Shown here: in pieces, positions 18,705 through 25,882 of the stretch
Layout of the letters: the number at the start of each line of letters is the position of its first letter
Numbering within the stretch: position 1 is the stretch's first letter
Position numbers and translations under genes: made by a program
Origin: Rubrivirga sp.
GTDB taxonomy: Bacteria > Actinomycetota > Actinomycetes > S36-B12
Direction of reading: 5' to 3'
DNA length: 38,572 nt
NCBI GenBank assembly: GCA_002729215.1
Contig: PBTV01000033.1
Location: 1 to 38,572 of the forward strand
The notes under the pieces: generated by a model
The model's database searches: none
What the model saw: only the letters and a program-made list of their open reading frames with translations
What the model was told of the DNA's origin: nothing

Positions 18705-19406
18705 TCAATCGTGCAGGGGGACGCCCGCCCGGGCGTCCCCCTGTTCGTACACACGTGTCGTCGCGGGGCCGAGGCCGATCCGATGGGCGTCCCATAGGTC
18801 GACCTCGGTGTCAACGTCGCGTCGAGCCCGCGTCCACAGGGAGGCGTCGTCGCCACTTCTTGCGGTCGAACCCAATTCGACGGCGCCGCTTGCTCGGTGA
18901 CGAGCGCGGGATCGCGAACCGAAGAAGGAGCAGGCGGTCGGTATCCGGGTGCACCACATCGTGGAACCGGTTCCGGCAGCATCGGCCACGAAAGAAACGT
19001 CGTAGTCGCCCGCCTGTGCCAGGACGGCGTCGAGAGTGGCTCCGGTAAGGCAGGGAGTGTCGGCGAGGATGGCGATCACGGGTTGATCCGGCTCGCAGAT
19101 CGCCCGTACCGAGGCAATCGCCTCATTGATTCCACCGGCCGAAGGCTCGAGCACGAACTCGCTGTTGACCTCGCGCGCGAGAGTTTCGATGGTTGTGTCG
19201 GGGGACACCACGATGGTCCGGCCGATATTCGCAGACCCACCACAGGCTCGAAGGACATCGCGGGCGAAGGCCTCAATAAGGCCCGGTGCCGGGGAAGACC
19301 CGGTAAACAATCGGGACTTTCCCTCTGTCAGGGAGCGCACGGGAACGACGGCCGTCCATAGTTTGCCGGCGCTGTGGTTGTCTGGCACGTCCCTATTCAA
19401 CGCCAC
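18705..19406 (-). CDS. cofC: 2-phospho-L-lactate/PEP guanylyltransferase for coenzyme F420
   Basis: CofC activates 2-phospholactate or phosphoenolpyruvate with GTP for attachment to the deazaflavin Fo during F420 synthesis. The 233-residue protein has the nucleotidyltransferase start AVVPVRSLTEGKSRLF, VVSPDTTIETLA, the ILADTPCLTG segment in place of the usual ADLPxL, DVSFVADAAGTGSTM and a C-terminal region ending ARAGVPLHD. Presence of cofC implies that the organism makes F420, as most actinobacteria do; fbiA and fbiB are not in this window. The GTG at 19406 gives a full-length product but has no clear ribosome site; GTG 19391 is an alternative. The gene is divergent from plsC (20 bases) and converges on hup, whose terminator lies inside its last codons. 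Confidence 0.85.
   Translation of the reverse strand: MALNRDVPDNHSAGKLWTAVVPVRSLTEGKSRLFTGSSPAPGLIEAFARDVLRACGGSANIGRTIVVSPDTTIETLAREVNSEFVLEPSAGGINEAIASVRAICEPDQPVIAILADTPCLTGATLDAVLAQAGDYDVSFVADAAGTGSTMWCTRIPTACSFFGSRSRARHRASGAVELGSTARSGDDASLWTRARRDVDTEVDLWDAHRIGLGPATTRVYEQGDARAGVPLHD
18714..18743. terminator. Strong hairpin between hup and cofC
   Basis: CAGGGGGACGCCC (18714-18726) and GGGCGTCCCCCTG (18731-18743) form a perfect 13-base-pair stem with a GCCC loop and TT on the hup side. It lies 18 bases after the hup stop and within the coding end of cofC, so it can act as hup terminator without being intergenic. Confidence 0.75.
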
Positions 19407-19414
19407 CGACCCGC

Positions 19415-19420
19415 TAGCCT
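19415..19420 (+). promoter_or_regulatory. -10 element of plsC (leaderless start)
   Basis: TAGCCT ends six bases before GTG 19427 in the 20-base gap between divergent cofC and plsC. Confidence 0.5.
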
Positions 19421-19426
19421 GCGCGG

Positions 19427-20209
19427 GTGTCGCGAGGAGGAGTGCCCCGAGTGCGCCGGTCCTGGAAACTCGGGCCGGGCTACCGCATAGCGGTCTTCCT
19501 CCTGTGGCCGCTGATGACCTGGTTCACCAAGCGTGACTGGCGGGGCATGGAAAACCTCAATACCGACGACGGAGGAATTATCGTCGCCGGCAACCACATC
19601 TCCTGGTTCGACCCTCTCGTCATCTCGCATGCACTGTGGGAGAACGATCGTCCCCCGCGATTCCTGGCGAAAGAATCGGTGTTCCGGGTCCCGATCGTCG
19701 GTTCCATCATTAGAAGTGCCGGACAGATCCCGGTCTATCGGGAGACCCGTGAGGCAATTGCCGCCGTGCGTGGCGCCGTCGCGGCAATCGAGGCAGGTGA
19801 GTGCGTGGTCGTCTACCCCGAGGGAACGATCACCAAGGACCCCGGCCTCTGGCCAATGGTCGGTAAGACGGGAGCAGCACGCATCGCCTTGGCAACCGGT
19901 CGTCCGCTTATTCCGGTTGCTCAGTGGGGAGCGTGTGACGTTATTGGCCCGTATAAGAAGGAGTTTCGCCTGTTGCCTCGCAAGACCATGCACGTGTGGG
20001 CGGGGAAGCCAGTGGATCTATCCGACCTTGCCGGTCGTCCAATGGATCATGCGACGCTCGATATCGCGACGGATCGAATTGACCAGGCCGTAACCGAGCT
20101 TCTTGAGGGTATCCGTGGCCAGAAGGCTCCGACCGAACGGTATTCCCCAGCGAAGGCCCGCCGGCAGGAACGCGAGTCGACCGAGGCCCTCGACAAGGAG
20201 AACCAGTGA
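19427..20209 (+). CDS. plsC: 1-acyl-sn-glycerol-3-phosphate acyltransferase
   Basis: This acyltransferase adds the second fatty acid to lysophosphatidic acid to give phosphatidate, at the inner face of the membrane. The 260-residue protein has an N-terminal hydrophobic stretch (YRIAVFLLWPLMTWF), the catalytic NHISWFD (NHxxxxD motif), the FRVPIVGSIIRSAGQIPVYR segment, VVYPEGT for phosphate binding, and PLIPVAQWG. A charged tail ends the protein. Two starts compete: GTG 19427, six bases after a TAGCCT -10 box (leaderless), and GTG 19451, ten bases after GGAGG; I prefer the first because the same spacing recurs across the window. The stop overlaps gpsA by four bases, forming a phospholipid-precursor pair. 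Confidence 0.93.
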   Translation: MSRGGVPRVRRSWKLGPGYRIAVFLLWPLMTWFTKRDWRGMENLNTDDGGIIVAGNHISWFDPLVISHALWENDRPPRFLAKESVFRVPIVGSIIRSAGQIPVYRETREAIAAVRGAVAAIEAGECVVVYPEGTITKDPGLWPMVGKTGAARIALATGRPLIPVAQWGACDVIGPYKKEFRLLPRKTMHVWAGKPVDLSDLAGRPMDHATLDIATDRIDQAVTELLEGIRGQKAPTERYSPAKARRQERESTEALDKENQ

Positions 20210-21216
20210 CCCGAGTAGCCATGATGGGATCCGGATCGTGGGGCACGGCGTTCGCCATGGTTCTTGCGCACGCCGGATGCGAGGTGACCATGTGGGCCCG
20301 GGACCCCAAGACCGTCGAGCAGATCACGACGATCCACCAGAACCGCACCTACCACCCGGGCATTGAACTGCCGGCCGAAGTGCGCGCAACCCTCACCGCT
20401 CAGGAAGCGGTGCAGGGAGCCGATTACGTCGTGCTGGCTATCCCGTCGCAGGTGGTGCGCGCCAATGTTTCGCACTGGAAACCGTTCATCCCAGAATCGG
20501 CCGTCATCATCTCGCTCATCAAAGGCATCGAAATCGGCACCAGCAAGCGCATGAGCCAAGTCATCGATGAGTTGCTGGGCACCCCCCCAAGCCAAGTAGC
20601 CGTCGTCTCCGGCCCCAACCTCGCCCGTGAGATCGTCCAACGCCAACCCACCGCGTCCACCGTGGCCAGCGTGGACGCCGATACTGCCCAGCAGGTGCAG
20701 GCCATCTGCACCACCAATTACTTCCGGCCGTACTGGACCACCGATGTGGTTGGAACAGAGATCGGTGGGTCAGTGAAAAACGTGATCGCGGTCGCCAACG
20801 GCATGGCCGTGGGTATGGGCCTGGGAGAGAATTCGCAGGCGTCCCTGATCACCCGCGGCCTGGCCGAAATGGCGCGACTCGGAGTGGCGTTGGGGGCCGA
20901 CCCGATGACGTTCCAGGGCTTGGCCGGCGTTGGAGATCTCGTGGCAACGTGCCAGTCACCGCTCTCGCGCAACCGAACCTTCGGAGAGAACATCGGCTCG
21001 GGGTTGACGGTGCAGGAAACCATCGACATCACGCGACAGACGTGCGAGGCGTACAAGAGTTGCACGCCCATTCTCGAGTTGGGCCGCGAGCACGGGGTCG
21101 AGATGCCGATAACCGAGCAGGTCGTCAACGTTTTGCATCACGATCACTCGCCGACGGTCATGGCCGCCGCTTTCATGGCTCGAGACACCCGAGCCGAATC
21201 CGACCTCGGACCCTGA
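20206..21216 (+). CDS. gpsA: Glycerol-3-phosphate dehydrogenase [NAD(P)+]
   Basis: GpsA reduces dihydroxyacetone phosphate to sn-glycerol-3-phosphate, the backbone for phospholipids, feeding PlsX and PlsC products. The 336-residue protein starts with the Rossmann loop MMGSGSWGTAFAMVLA, contains YVVLAIPSQ, SLIKGIE and VSGPNLAREI. The catalytic lysine lies in GSVKNVIAVANGMAVG, and GLAGVGDLVATCQSPLSRNR follows. Length is normal. GTG 20206 overlaps the plsC stop, with AAGGAG upstream, so the two enzymes are translationally coupled. Confidence 0.97.
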   Translation: MTRVAMMGSGSWGTAFAMVLAHAGCEVTMWARDPKTVEQITTIHQNRTYHPGIELPAEVRATLTAQEAVQGADYVVLAIPSQVVRANVSHWKPFIPESAVIISLIKGIEIGTSKRMSQVIDELLGTPPSQVAVVSGPNLAREIVQRQPTASTVASVDADTAQQVQAICTTNYFRPYWTTDVVGTEIGGSVKNVIAVANGMAVGMGLGENSQASLITRGLAEMARLGVALGADPMTFQGLAGVGDLVATCQSPLSRNRTFGENIGSGLTVQETIDITRQTCEAYKSCTPILELGREHGVEMPITEQVVNVLHHDHSPTVMAAAFMARDTRAESDLGP

Positions 21217-21227
21217 CGGATCGCGAA

Positions 21228-22319
21228 TCAAGCAGCGGCTATCGCGTGCGCGAGGTCGGCCCATAGATCGGACGGATCCTCGATGCCGACCGACAATCGA
21301 ACGAGATCATCGGGCACGTGCTCGGCCTCCAGGGGCCAGCGGCGACGCCTCTCCAACAGCGACTCGACGCCACCCAGGCTGGTGGCATGCGCCCACAACC
21401 GAGTTCCGTGACACACCCGGTCTGCTCGGGTCACATCGCCCCCGAATTCGATCGACACCATCGTTCCGGCTTGTCGAACACGGCTGATCGCGGGTTCGCT
21501 GCGGAGCTTGTCCGCGAGAAACTGCGCGCTTGATTCAGCCCGTTGGATCCGAAGAGCCAATGTTCGGATGCCGCGCAAAGCCAAGTACGCGTCGAAAGCA
21601 CTCGGCGCAGCACCGAGAAGAAGGCGTCGGGTGCGGAGTTCCTCCGCCAGTTCCGGGTCCTCGGTGACAAGAGCGCCGAGGAGTAGATCGGAATGCCCGG
21701 ACAGGCTCTTGGTCGCACTGTGCATCACGACATGCGCCCCGAGTTCCAACGGTCGTTGCAAGATCGGCGTCGCGAACGTGTTATCCACGACGGTGCGGAC
21801 GCCGGCGGATCGTGCGGCCGGAAGGCAGGTCGCGAGATCGGCCTCCTCGAGAAGGGGATTAGTCGGAGACTCCATCCATAGCGTGTGCACCCCGGTCGTG
21901 AGGCTGTCCAGGATGGCATCGGTGTCGGTGACGTCGATCAACGTCAAGTCGATGCGGCCCCGCTCGGCGAGTTCACGTAACCGGACGGCGACACCGGTGT
22001 ACGTAGTCGTCGGTGCGACCACCCGCCCTCCGACGGGAATGAGGTCGAGGACGGCGTCGGCGGCGGCCATGCCGGAGGAGAACGCCACCGCCTGGGCGGG
22101 CCGTGTCCGCTCCGCGCACTCGAGAGCCGCGATCACCTCCTCAAAGGCAAACACCGTCGGGCCACCTTCGCGTGCGTACTCCGTGGGCCCGCCGGCAATG
22201 AACGACGACGCGGGAACGATCGGTGTGTTCAGGGGAGCGTCAGGTTCCCGCGGCGGTCGGCCCTTGGTCACGGCGAGCGTGGACAGATCCAAGGCGGAGT
22301 GCTCAGGGCGCTGCGTCAT
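21228..22319 (-). CDS. Cystathionine gamma-synthase/lyase family PLP enzyme
   Basis: The 363-residue protein belongs to the Cys/Met metabolism fold-type I PLP family. Visible landmarks are AFSSGMAAADAVLDLI, WMESPTNPLLEEADL, DNTFATPILQRPLELGAHV, the PLP lysine in HSATKSLSGHSD, and the C-terminal SLGGVESLLERRRRWP and VRLSVGIED. These catalyse gamma- or beta-replacement/elimination on homoserine esters, cystathionine or cysteine. Which reaction applies here is not decidable, so no symbol is given. ATG 22319 gives the family start; longer frames reach 22421 across the ddl promoter. A TACGGT box lies six bases upstream on this strand, so it appears leaderless. It ends 11 bases from the end of gpsA (convergent) and is divergent from ddl. 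Confidence 0.9.
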   Translation of the reverse strand: MTQRPEHSALDLSTLAVTKGRPPREPDAPLNTPIVPASSFIAGGPTEYAREGGPTVFAFEEVIAALECAERTRPAQAVAFSSGMAAADAVLDLIPVGGRVVAPTTTYTGVAVRLRELAERGRIDLTLIDVTDTDAILDSLTTGVHTLWMESPTNPLLEEADLATCLPAARSAGVRTVVDNTFATPILQRPLELGAHVVMHSATKSLSGHSDLLLGALVTEDPELAEELRTRRLLLGAAPSAFDAYLALRGIRTLALRIQRAESSAQFLADKLRSEPAISRVRQAGTMVSIEFGGDVTRADRVCHGTRLWAHATSLGGVESLLERRRRWPLEAEHVPDDLVRLSVGIEDPSDLWADLAHAIAAA

Positions 22320-22325
22320 GCCTAG

Positions 22326-22350
22326 ACCGTAGTGGTGCGCCCGATAGCGT
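22326..22350. promoter_or_regulatory. Divergent leaderless promoters for the PLP enzyme and ddl
   Basis: In the 37-base gap, TACGGT (22331-22326, minus strand) ends six bases before ATG 22319 and TAGCGT (22345-22350, plus strand) ends six bases before ATG 22357. The two -10 boxes are 13 bases apart, so each -35 region overlaps the other gene's promoter or coding start. Confidence 0.55.
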
Positions 22351-22356
22351 GCGCCC

Positions 22357-23436
22357 ATGTCCACAGCGCGGGTAGCGGTGATTTTCGGGGGACGAAGTAG
22401 CGAACACTCGATCTCCTGCATCAGCGCCGCCGCCGTCTGGGAAGCCCTCGAAGCCGCAGGTCATGACGTCCTGCCGATCGCCGTCACCGCGGATTCGACG
22501 ATGGTGCGCTTCACCGGAATACCTGCTGACCTGCGCTCGGACGACCTGCCGAGAATCGACGGTGGGTCTTCGACCGTGATGATCGGTGCGACCGCCGATC
22601 GTGTTGGCGCGGTCATCGACGACCGCTTCGAAGCAATCGATGTGGTCTTCCCGATTCTGCACGGCCCCTGGGGCGAAGACGGCACCATCCAAGGACTTCT
22701 CGACTTCGTCGGTATGCCGTACGTCGGCTCAGGAGTGCTCGCATCCGCCATGTGTATGGACAAGATCACCGCCAAGGTGCTCCTGCGGGCGGCCGGCATC
22801 TCGGTCGCGGAGTGGGTAGCCATTGATCCTCGGGCCGATGTTGATGCAGCGTTGGATCGTGCCATGGCGATGTCCGCGGTGCTGTTCGTCAAGCCATCGC
22901 GAGCGGGATCCTCGGTCGGCATAACGCGAGTCGACCTCGAGACGGCCGGTCGCGACTCTCTCGCGCAGGCTGTTCGCGACGCTCGCGAGCACGACCCCCG
23001 GGTCATCATCGAAGCGGGCGTAGCGGGGGCTCGCGAGATCGAGTGCGGGGTTAGACAAACACCCGACGGGGCAATCGATACCAGCCAGGTCGCCGAGATC
23101 TCGGTGCGCGACGGCCACGACTTCTACGACTTCGCCGCCAAGTACGTCTCAAACGGTGCCGATCTGCTCGTCCCGGCCGACCTTTCTGCCGAGATATCGG
23201 ACCGCGTGCGAGAAACGGCCAGGCGGTGCTTCGTCGAATTGGGGTGCGAAGGATTGGCGCGCGTGGACTTCTTCGTCACCGACCACGACATCGTGGTGAA
23301 TGAAGTGAACACGATGCCCGGATTCACACCGATCTCTCTGTATCCGCGCATGTGGGAAGCCAGCGGTGTGTCGTACCGCGAGCTCGTCGACTCTTTGGTC
23401 CGCGAAGCGCTCGCGCGACCGCCAGGCCTTCGCTAG
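22357..23436 (+). CDS. ddl: D-alanine--D-alanine ligase
   Basis: Ddl joins two D-alanines with ATP for peptidoglycan precursors. The 359-residue protein has the ATP-grasp layout: VAVIFGGRSSEHSISCISAA at the N-terminus, ILHGPWGEDGTIQGLLD, LFVKPSRAGSSVGI, YDFAAKYVSNGADLLVPA, and the metal-binding RVDFF and NEVNTMPGFTPISLYP. The size agrees with actinobacterial enzymes. It begins at a leaderless-type start and overlaps the end of the convergent TetR gene by four bases. Confidence 0.96.
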   Translation: MSTARVAVIFGGRSSEHSISCISAAAVWEALEAAGHDVLPIAVTADSTMVRFTGIPADLRSDDLPRIDGGSSTVMIGATADRVGAVIDDRFEAIDVVFPILHGPWGEDGTIQGLLDFVGMPYVGSGVLASAMCMDKITAKVLLRAAGISVAEWVAIDPRADVDAALDRAMAMSAVLFVKPSRAGSSVGITRVDLETAGRDSLAQAVRDAREHDPRVIIEAGVAGAREIECGVRQTPDGAIDTSQVAEISVRDGHDFYDFAAKYVSNGADLLVPADLSAEISDRVRETARRCFVELGCEGLARVDFFVTDHDIVVNEVNTMPGFTPISLYPRMWEASGVSYRELVDSLVREALARPPGLR

Positions 23437-24044
23437 GACTGCGACGAGGTTAGAGCCAGGGCGCGCACCCCGGCCACGGTGAAATCAGCGACCGCAACGA
23501 TCTCGGCTAGCGCATCCTGACCGGGCGTGATGCGGCGCGCAGCCGCCTCGATCGCCGCGTGGACGTACTTCGTTGCCTGGTCGACATCTCGAATGCCGAT
23601 CTGCGCGAGCGCCTCGGCCAGAGGGGCGACCGCCGCGGCGTGGGCTGCTGACAACCGTTGACGCACATCCTCAGCGAGGGTCTGCATCGTCAGCAGCACC
23701 AGAAGCGAGCGATTTCCGTCGGTGACGAGCCCTATGGCGACCTCGACGTAGATCCTCATGGCGGTGTCGAGGTCGCCCGCTTCGGGCGGGGCCGCGTGCA
23801 GTCGCTGGCGAAGTGCCGCCTGCCACAGGACCATCTGGTCACCGAGCACGACGGCTACCAACTCGTCGGCGGAGGTGAAGTATTCGTACACGGCCGTTCG
23901 CGACAGACCCGCCCGGGCGGCGACAGCCGTCATGGTGACGGCATCGGGCCCTTCAGCGACAAGGAGTTCCTGGCCGGCGGCCACGAGATCGGCACGGCGT
24001 TGATCGCGATGCTCCGCGACCGTCGGAGCGGTGATGCGAGGCAC
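23433..24044 (-). CDS. TetR/AcrR-family transcriptional regulator
   Basis: The 203-residue protein has an N-terminal TetR helix-turn-helix (about residues 15-60: RRADLVAAGQELLVAEG, then MTAVAARAGLSRTAVYEYFTS). A helical ligand-binding domain of unknown specificity follows. TetR proteins repress neighbouring promoters until a small molecule binds. No obvious transporter or enzyme partner lies beside it; its nearest divergent neighbours start far off, so its target is unclear. GTG 24044 gives the usual start, with a CAAGAT hexamer six bases upstream resembling the leaderless -10 pattern. It overlaps the ddl stop by four bases in convergent orientation and is followed upstream by the DUF3515 lipoprotein on the same strand. 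Confidence 0.88.
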   Translation of the reverse strand: MPRITAPTVAEHRDQRRADLVAAGQELLVAEGPDAVTMTAVAARAGLSRTAVYEYFTSADELVAVVLGDQMVLWQAALRQRLHAAPPEAGDLDTAMRIYVEVAIGLVTDGNRSLLVLLTMQTLAEDVRQRLSAAHAAAVAPLAEALAQIGIRDVDQATKYVHAAIEAAARRITPGQDALAEIVAVADFTVAGVRALALTSSQS

Positions 24045-24081
24045 ATCGTGATCTTGTCATAGGTCCGACGGCACAGTCGGG

Positions 24082-24555
24082 TCACGAAAGCCCATCGAGG
24101 GAGAGGGTTGCGGTGATGTCCACGACGGCATCGATCTCCGGTCGATACGCGGCAGGTACCCGGACCTGAAGAACGGGCGATGTGTCGACGGTCGTGAAGA
24201 CTGTGCCGTCGTTCTCGCCGACGGGCGAGGCGATCCACTCGATCGAATCGACCGCGACCACTTGCGCTGTCGGTGACGTGATCGGTTCCACGCCACAGGC
24301 GAGAACGATGGGCGGGTCGCCCCATGCGACTGCTGCGGCATCGGACGGCTGGGTTTCACGCTGCAGTTGTCCGAGAAGTTTGATGGGTGTGTTTGCCAAA
24401 ATCTGCTCGCACGCGGAGCTCGTCGGGGGTGCGTCAACGACCACGGCGGTGGAACACCCGGACAAGACGACGCACGCTGCAAAAGCGAAAACGATGGTGC
24501 GCCGCGTCGCGCTGTGCCGAGGGGTGCGTCGAAAGACGTAGGCTGACGCAATCAC
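24082..24555 (-). CDS. DUF3515 lipoprotein
   Basis: From GTG 24555 the 157-residue product has a basic start, a hydrophobic segment (TIVFAFAACVVL) and a lipobox LSGC with the cysteine near residue 34, so it should be a membrane-anchored secreted lipoprotein. The rest (ACEQILANTP, VAWGDPPIVLACGV, VAVDSIEWIASP, FTTVDTSPVLQVRVP) matches DUF3515, an actinobacterial family without a known function. Its place between ddl and thiL is the conserved location for this family. The reading frame is open much further upstream to 25050, but that part overlaps thiL in antisense. A TACGCT box lies six bases before the GTG, supporting this start and leaderless expression. thiL starts divergently 28 bases away. 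Confidence 0.85.
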   Translation of the reverse strand: MIASAYVFRRTPRHSATRRTIVFAFAACVVLSGCSTAVVVDAPPTSSACEQILANTPIKLLGQLQRETQPSDAAAVAWGDPPIVLACGVEPITSPTAQVVAVDSIEWIASPVGENDGTVFTTVDTSPVLQVRVPAAYRPEIDAVVDITATLSLDGLS

Positions 24556-24561
24556 GGCACG

Positions 24562-24567
24562 AGCGTA
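24562..24567 (-). promoter_or_regulatory. -10 element of the DUF3515 gene (leaderless start)
   Basis: TACGCT (24567-24562 on the minus strand) ends six bases before GTG 24555. Confidence 0.5.
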
Positions 24568-24583
24568 CTTCGAAGGTGGGGCT

Positions 24584-25555
24584 ATGGCCGACGGCAAGAC
24601 CGACCGAACAGTGGGCGACATCGGAGAGTTCGCTCTGATCGAGCGGCTGGTGTCGGACACTCCGACCTCCAAGGCGATCGAGGTCGGTCCCGGAGACGAT
24701 GCCGCGGTCATCGGCCTGCCAGATGGTCGGGTGGTGGCGTGCGTCGATGTCCTGGTCGAGGGGAGGCATTTTCGCCGCGACTGGTCGAGTGCGGTCGACG
24801 TCGGGCGTCGGGTCGCCGCCGCGAGCCTGTCCGACATCAATGCGATGGGTGCTGAGTGTTCGTCTCTGCTGGTCGGACTCGTGGCGCCGGGCGAGCTTGC
24901 GGGTGCGTGGATCATGGAAGCCGCGGCCGGCCTGAAAGAGGAGGCTGCCGCTGCGGGGGCGCTGCTCATCGGTGGCGACACCACGCAGGGGGACTCCATC
25001 GTGTTCTCGGTCACGGCATTGGGATTCCTCGATGACCGAGCCCCGGTCACGCGCGGGGGAGCGCAGCCGGGTGATCGTGTGGCGTTGTGCGGACGGTTAG
25101 GTTGGGCGGCGGCGGGGCTAGTGGTTCTCGGTCGAGGATTTCGCTCGCCGAAGGTCTTGGTCGATGCGCACCGCTTCCCCGTGATCGACTACACCTGTGG
25201 TCCGCGCGCCGCTACAGCTGGAGCCACGGCGATGATCGACATCAGCGACGGACTGATCGCCGACGTGGGTCACATAGCGGCTGCGTCGAACGTCGCGATT
25301 GATCTCGACTCCACCACACTCGAGGTCGCCGAGCCGCTGCAGGCTGCTGCGGCCGCCTACAACGTGAATCCGAAAGTCTGGATGCTGACCGGGGGAGATG
25401 ACCATGCTCTTGTCGCATGCCTGCCAAATGGCGTCGAATTGCCGGATGGCTTTCTCGAGATCGGACGCGTGAGCAAGGGAGCGGCGCAGGTGACGGTGGA
25501 TGGGTCAGAGCCCGAATGGCTCGAAGGGCCTGGAGGTTTCACGCACTTCGCGTGA
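24584..25555 (+). CDS. thiL: Thiamine-monophosphate kinase
   Basis: ThiL phosphorylates thiamine monophosphate to thiamine diphosphate, the cofactor that the nearby acetolactate synthase also requires. The 323-residue protein starts GDIGEFALIERL and contains GPGDDAAVIG, CVDVLVEGRHFRRDW, GRRVAAASLSDINAMGA and LLIGGDTTQGDSIVFSVTA. ATAMIDISDGLIADVGHIA and the C-terminal LTGGDDHALV are also present, all typical of the PurM-like ATP-binding fold. A TAGGCT (24539-24544) about 40 bases upstream could be its -10, giving a short leader. It converges on rpmB with a nine-base gap. Confidence 0.95.
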   Translation: MADGKTDRTVGDIGEFALIERLVSDTPTSKAIEVGPGDDAAVIGLPDGRVVACVDVLVEGRHFRRDWSSAVDVGRRVAAASLSDINAMGAECSSLLVGLVAPGELAGAWIMEAAAGLKEEAAAAGALLIGGDTTQGDSIVFSVTALGFLDDRAPVTRGGAQPGDRVALCGRLGWAAAGLVVLGRGFRSPKVLVDAHRFPVIDYTCGPRAATAGATAMIDISDGLIADVGHIAAASNVAIDLDSTTLEVAEPLQAAAAAYNVNPKVWMLTGGDDHALVACLPNGVELPDGFLEIGRVSKGAAQVTVDGSEPEWLEGPGGFTHFA

Positions 25556-25564
25556 GGGGTGCCG

Positions 25565-25753
25565 TCAGGCGCGGGTTACTTTGCCCGCTTTGATACACGA
25601 CGTGCACACGTTCAGGCGCTTGGGGGTAGAGCCGACCACGGCGCGCACCCTCTGAATGTTGGGATTCCAGCGACGCTTGGTACGCCGATGGGAGTGCGAG
25701 ATGTTGTGGCCGAAGCCGGGTCCCTTGCCGCAGACATCGCAGTTGGCAGCCAC
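25565..25753 (-). CDS. rpmB: 50S ribosomal protein L28 (zinc-binding form)
   Basis: The 62-residue protein is L28: CDVCGKGPGFGHNISHSHRR, then TKRRWNPNIQRVR and VCTSCIKAGKV. Cys5, Cys8, Cys50 and Cys53 form two CxxC pairs, the C+ zinc-ribbon type. In actinobacteria C+ and C- versions of L28 can coexist under zinc control; only this copy is visible. GTG 25753 follows AAGGAG. A TACTCT -10-like hexamer on its strand (25834-25829) lies within an inverted repeat. Confidence 0.97.
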   Translation of the reverse strand: MAANCDVCGKGPGFGHNISHSHRRTKRRWNPNIQRVRAVVGSTPKRLNVCTSCIKAGKVTRA

Positions 25754-25817
25754 GGTGCACTCCTTGCATTCGTTGTCGTGTTCATCGCTGTAACGTCCGT
25801 GCGCTGAAGCCAGGACG

Positions 25818-25843
25818 TGAGTCGGGTAAGAGTAGCCGACTCA
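25818..25843. promoter_or_regulatory. Inverted repeat in the rpmB-recG divergent gap
   Basis: TGAGTCGG (25818-25825) and CCGACTCA (25836-25843) are perfect eight-base arms ten bases apart. They enclose a TACTCT hexamer reading toward rpmB, so this could be an operator, or a hairpin near the rpmB 5' end. It is also about 28 bases before the recG -10. Confidence 0.45.
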
Positions 25844-25870
25844 TTCCACTGTGGCAGGACCAGCCCCCGG

Positions 25871-25876
25871 TAGCGT
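25871..25876 (+). promoter_or_regulatory. -10 element of recG (leaderless start)
   Basis: TAGCGT ends six bases before GTG 25883; no ribosome site is present. Confidence 0.55.
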
Positions 25877-25882
25877 CGCCTC

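Noticed and set aside
24556-25050. Upstream extension of the DUF3515 frame to give a 322-residue protein
   Set aside because: The extension is antisense to thiL and would place the signal peptide in mid-protein; the GTG at 24555 with a -10 box six bases before it is a better start.
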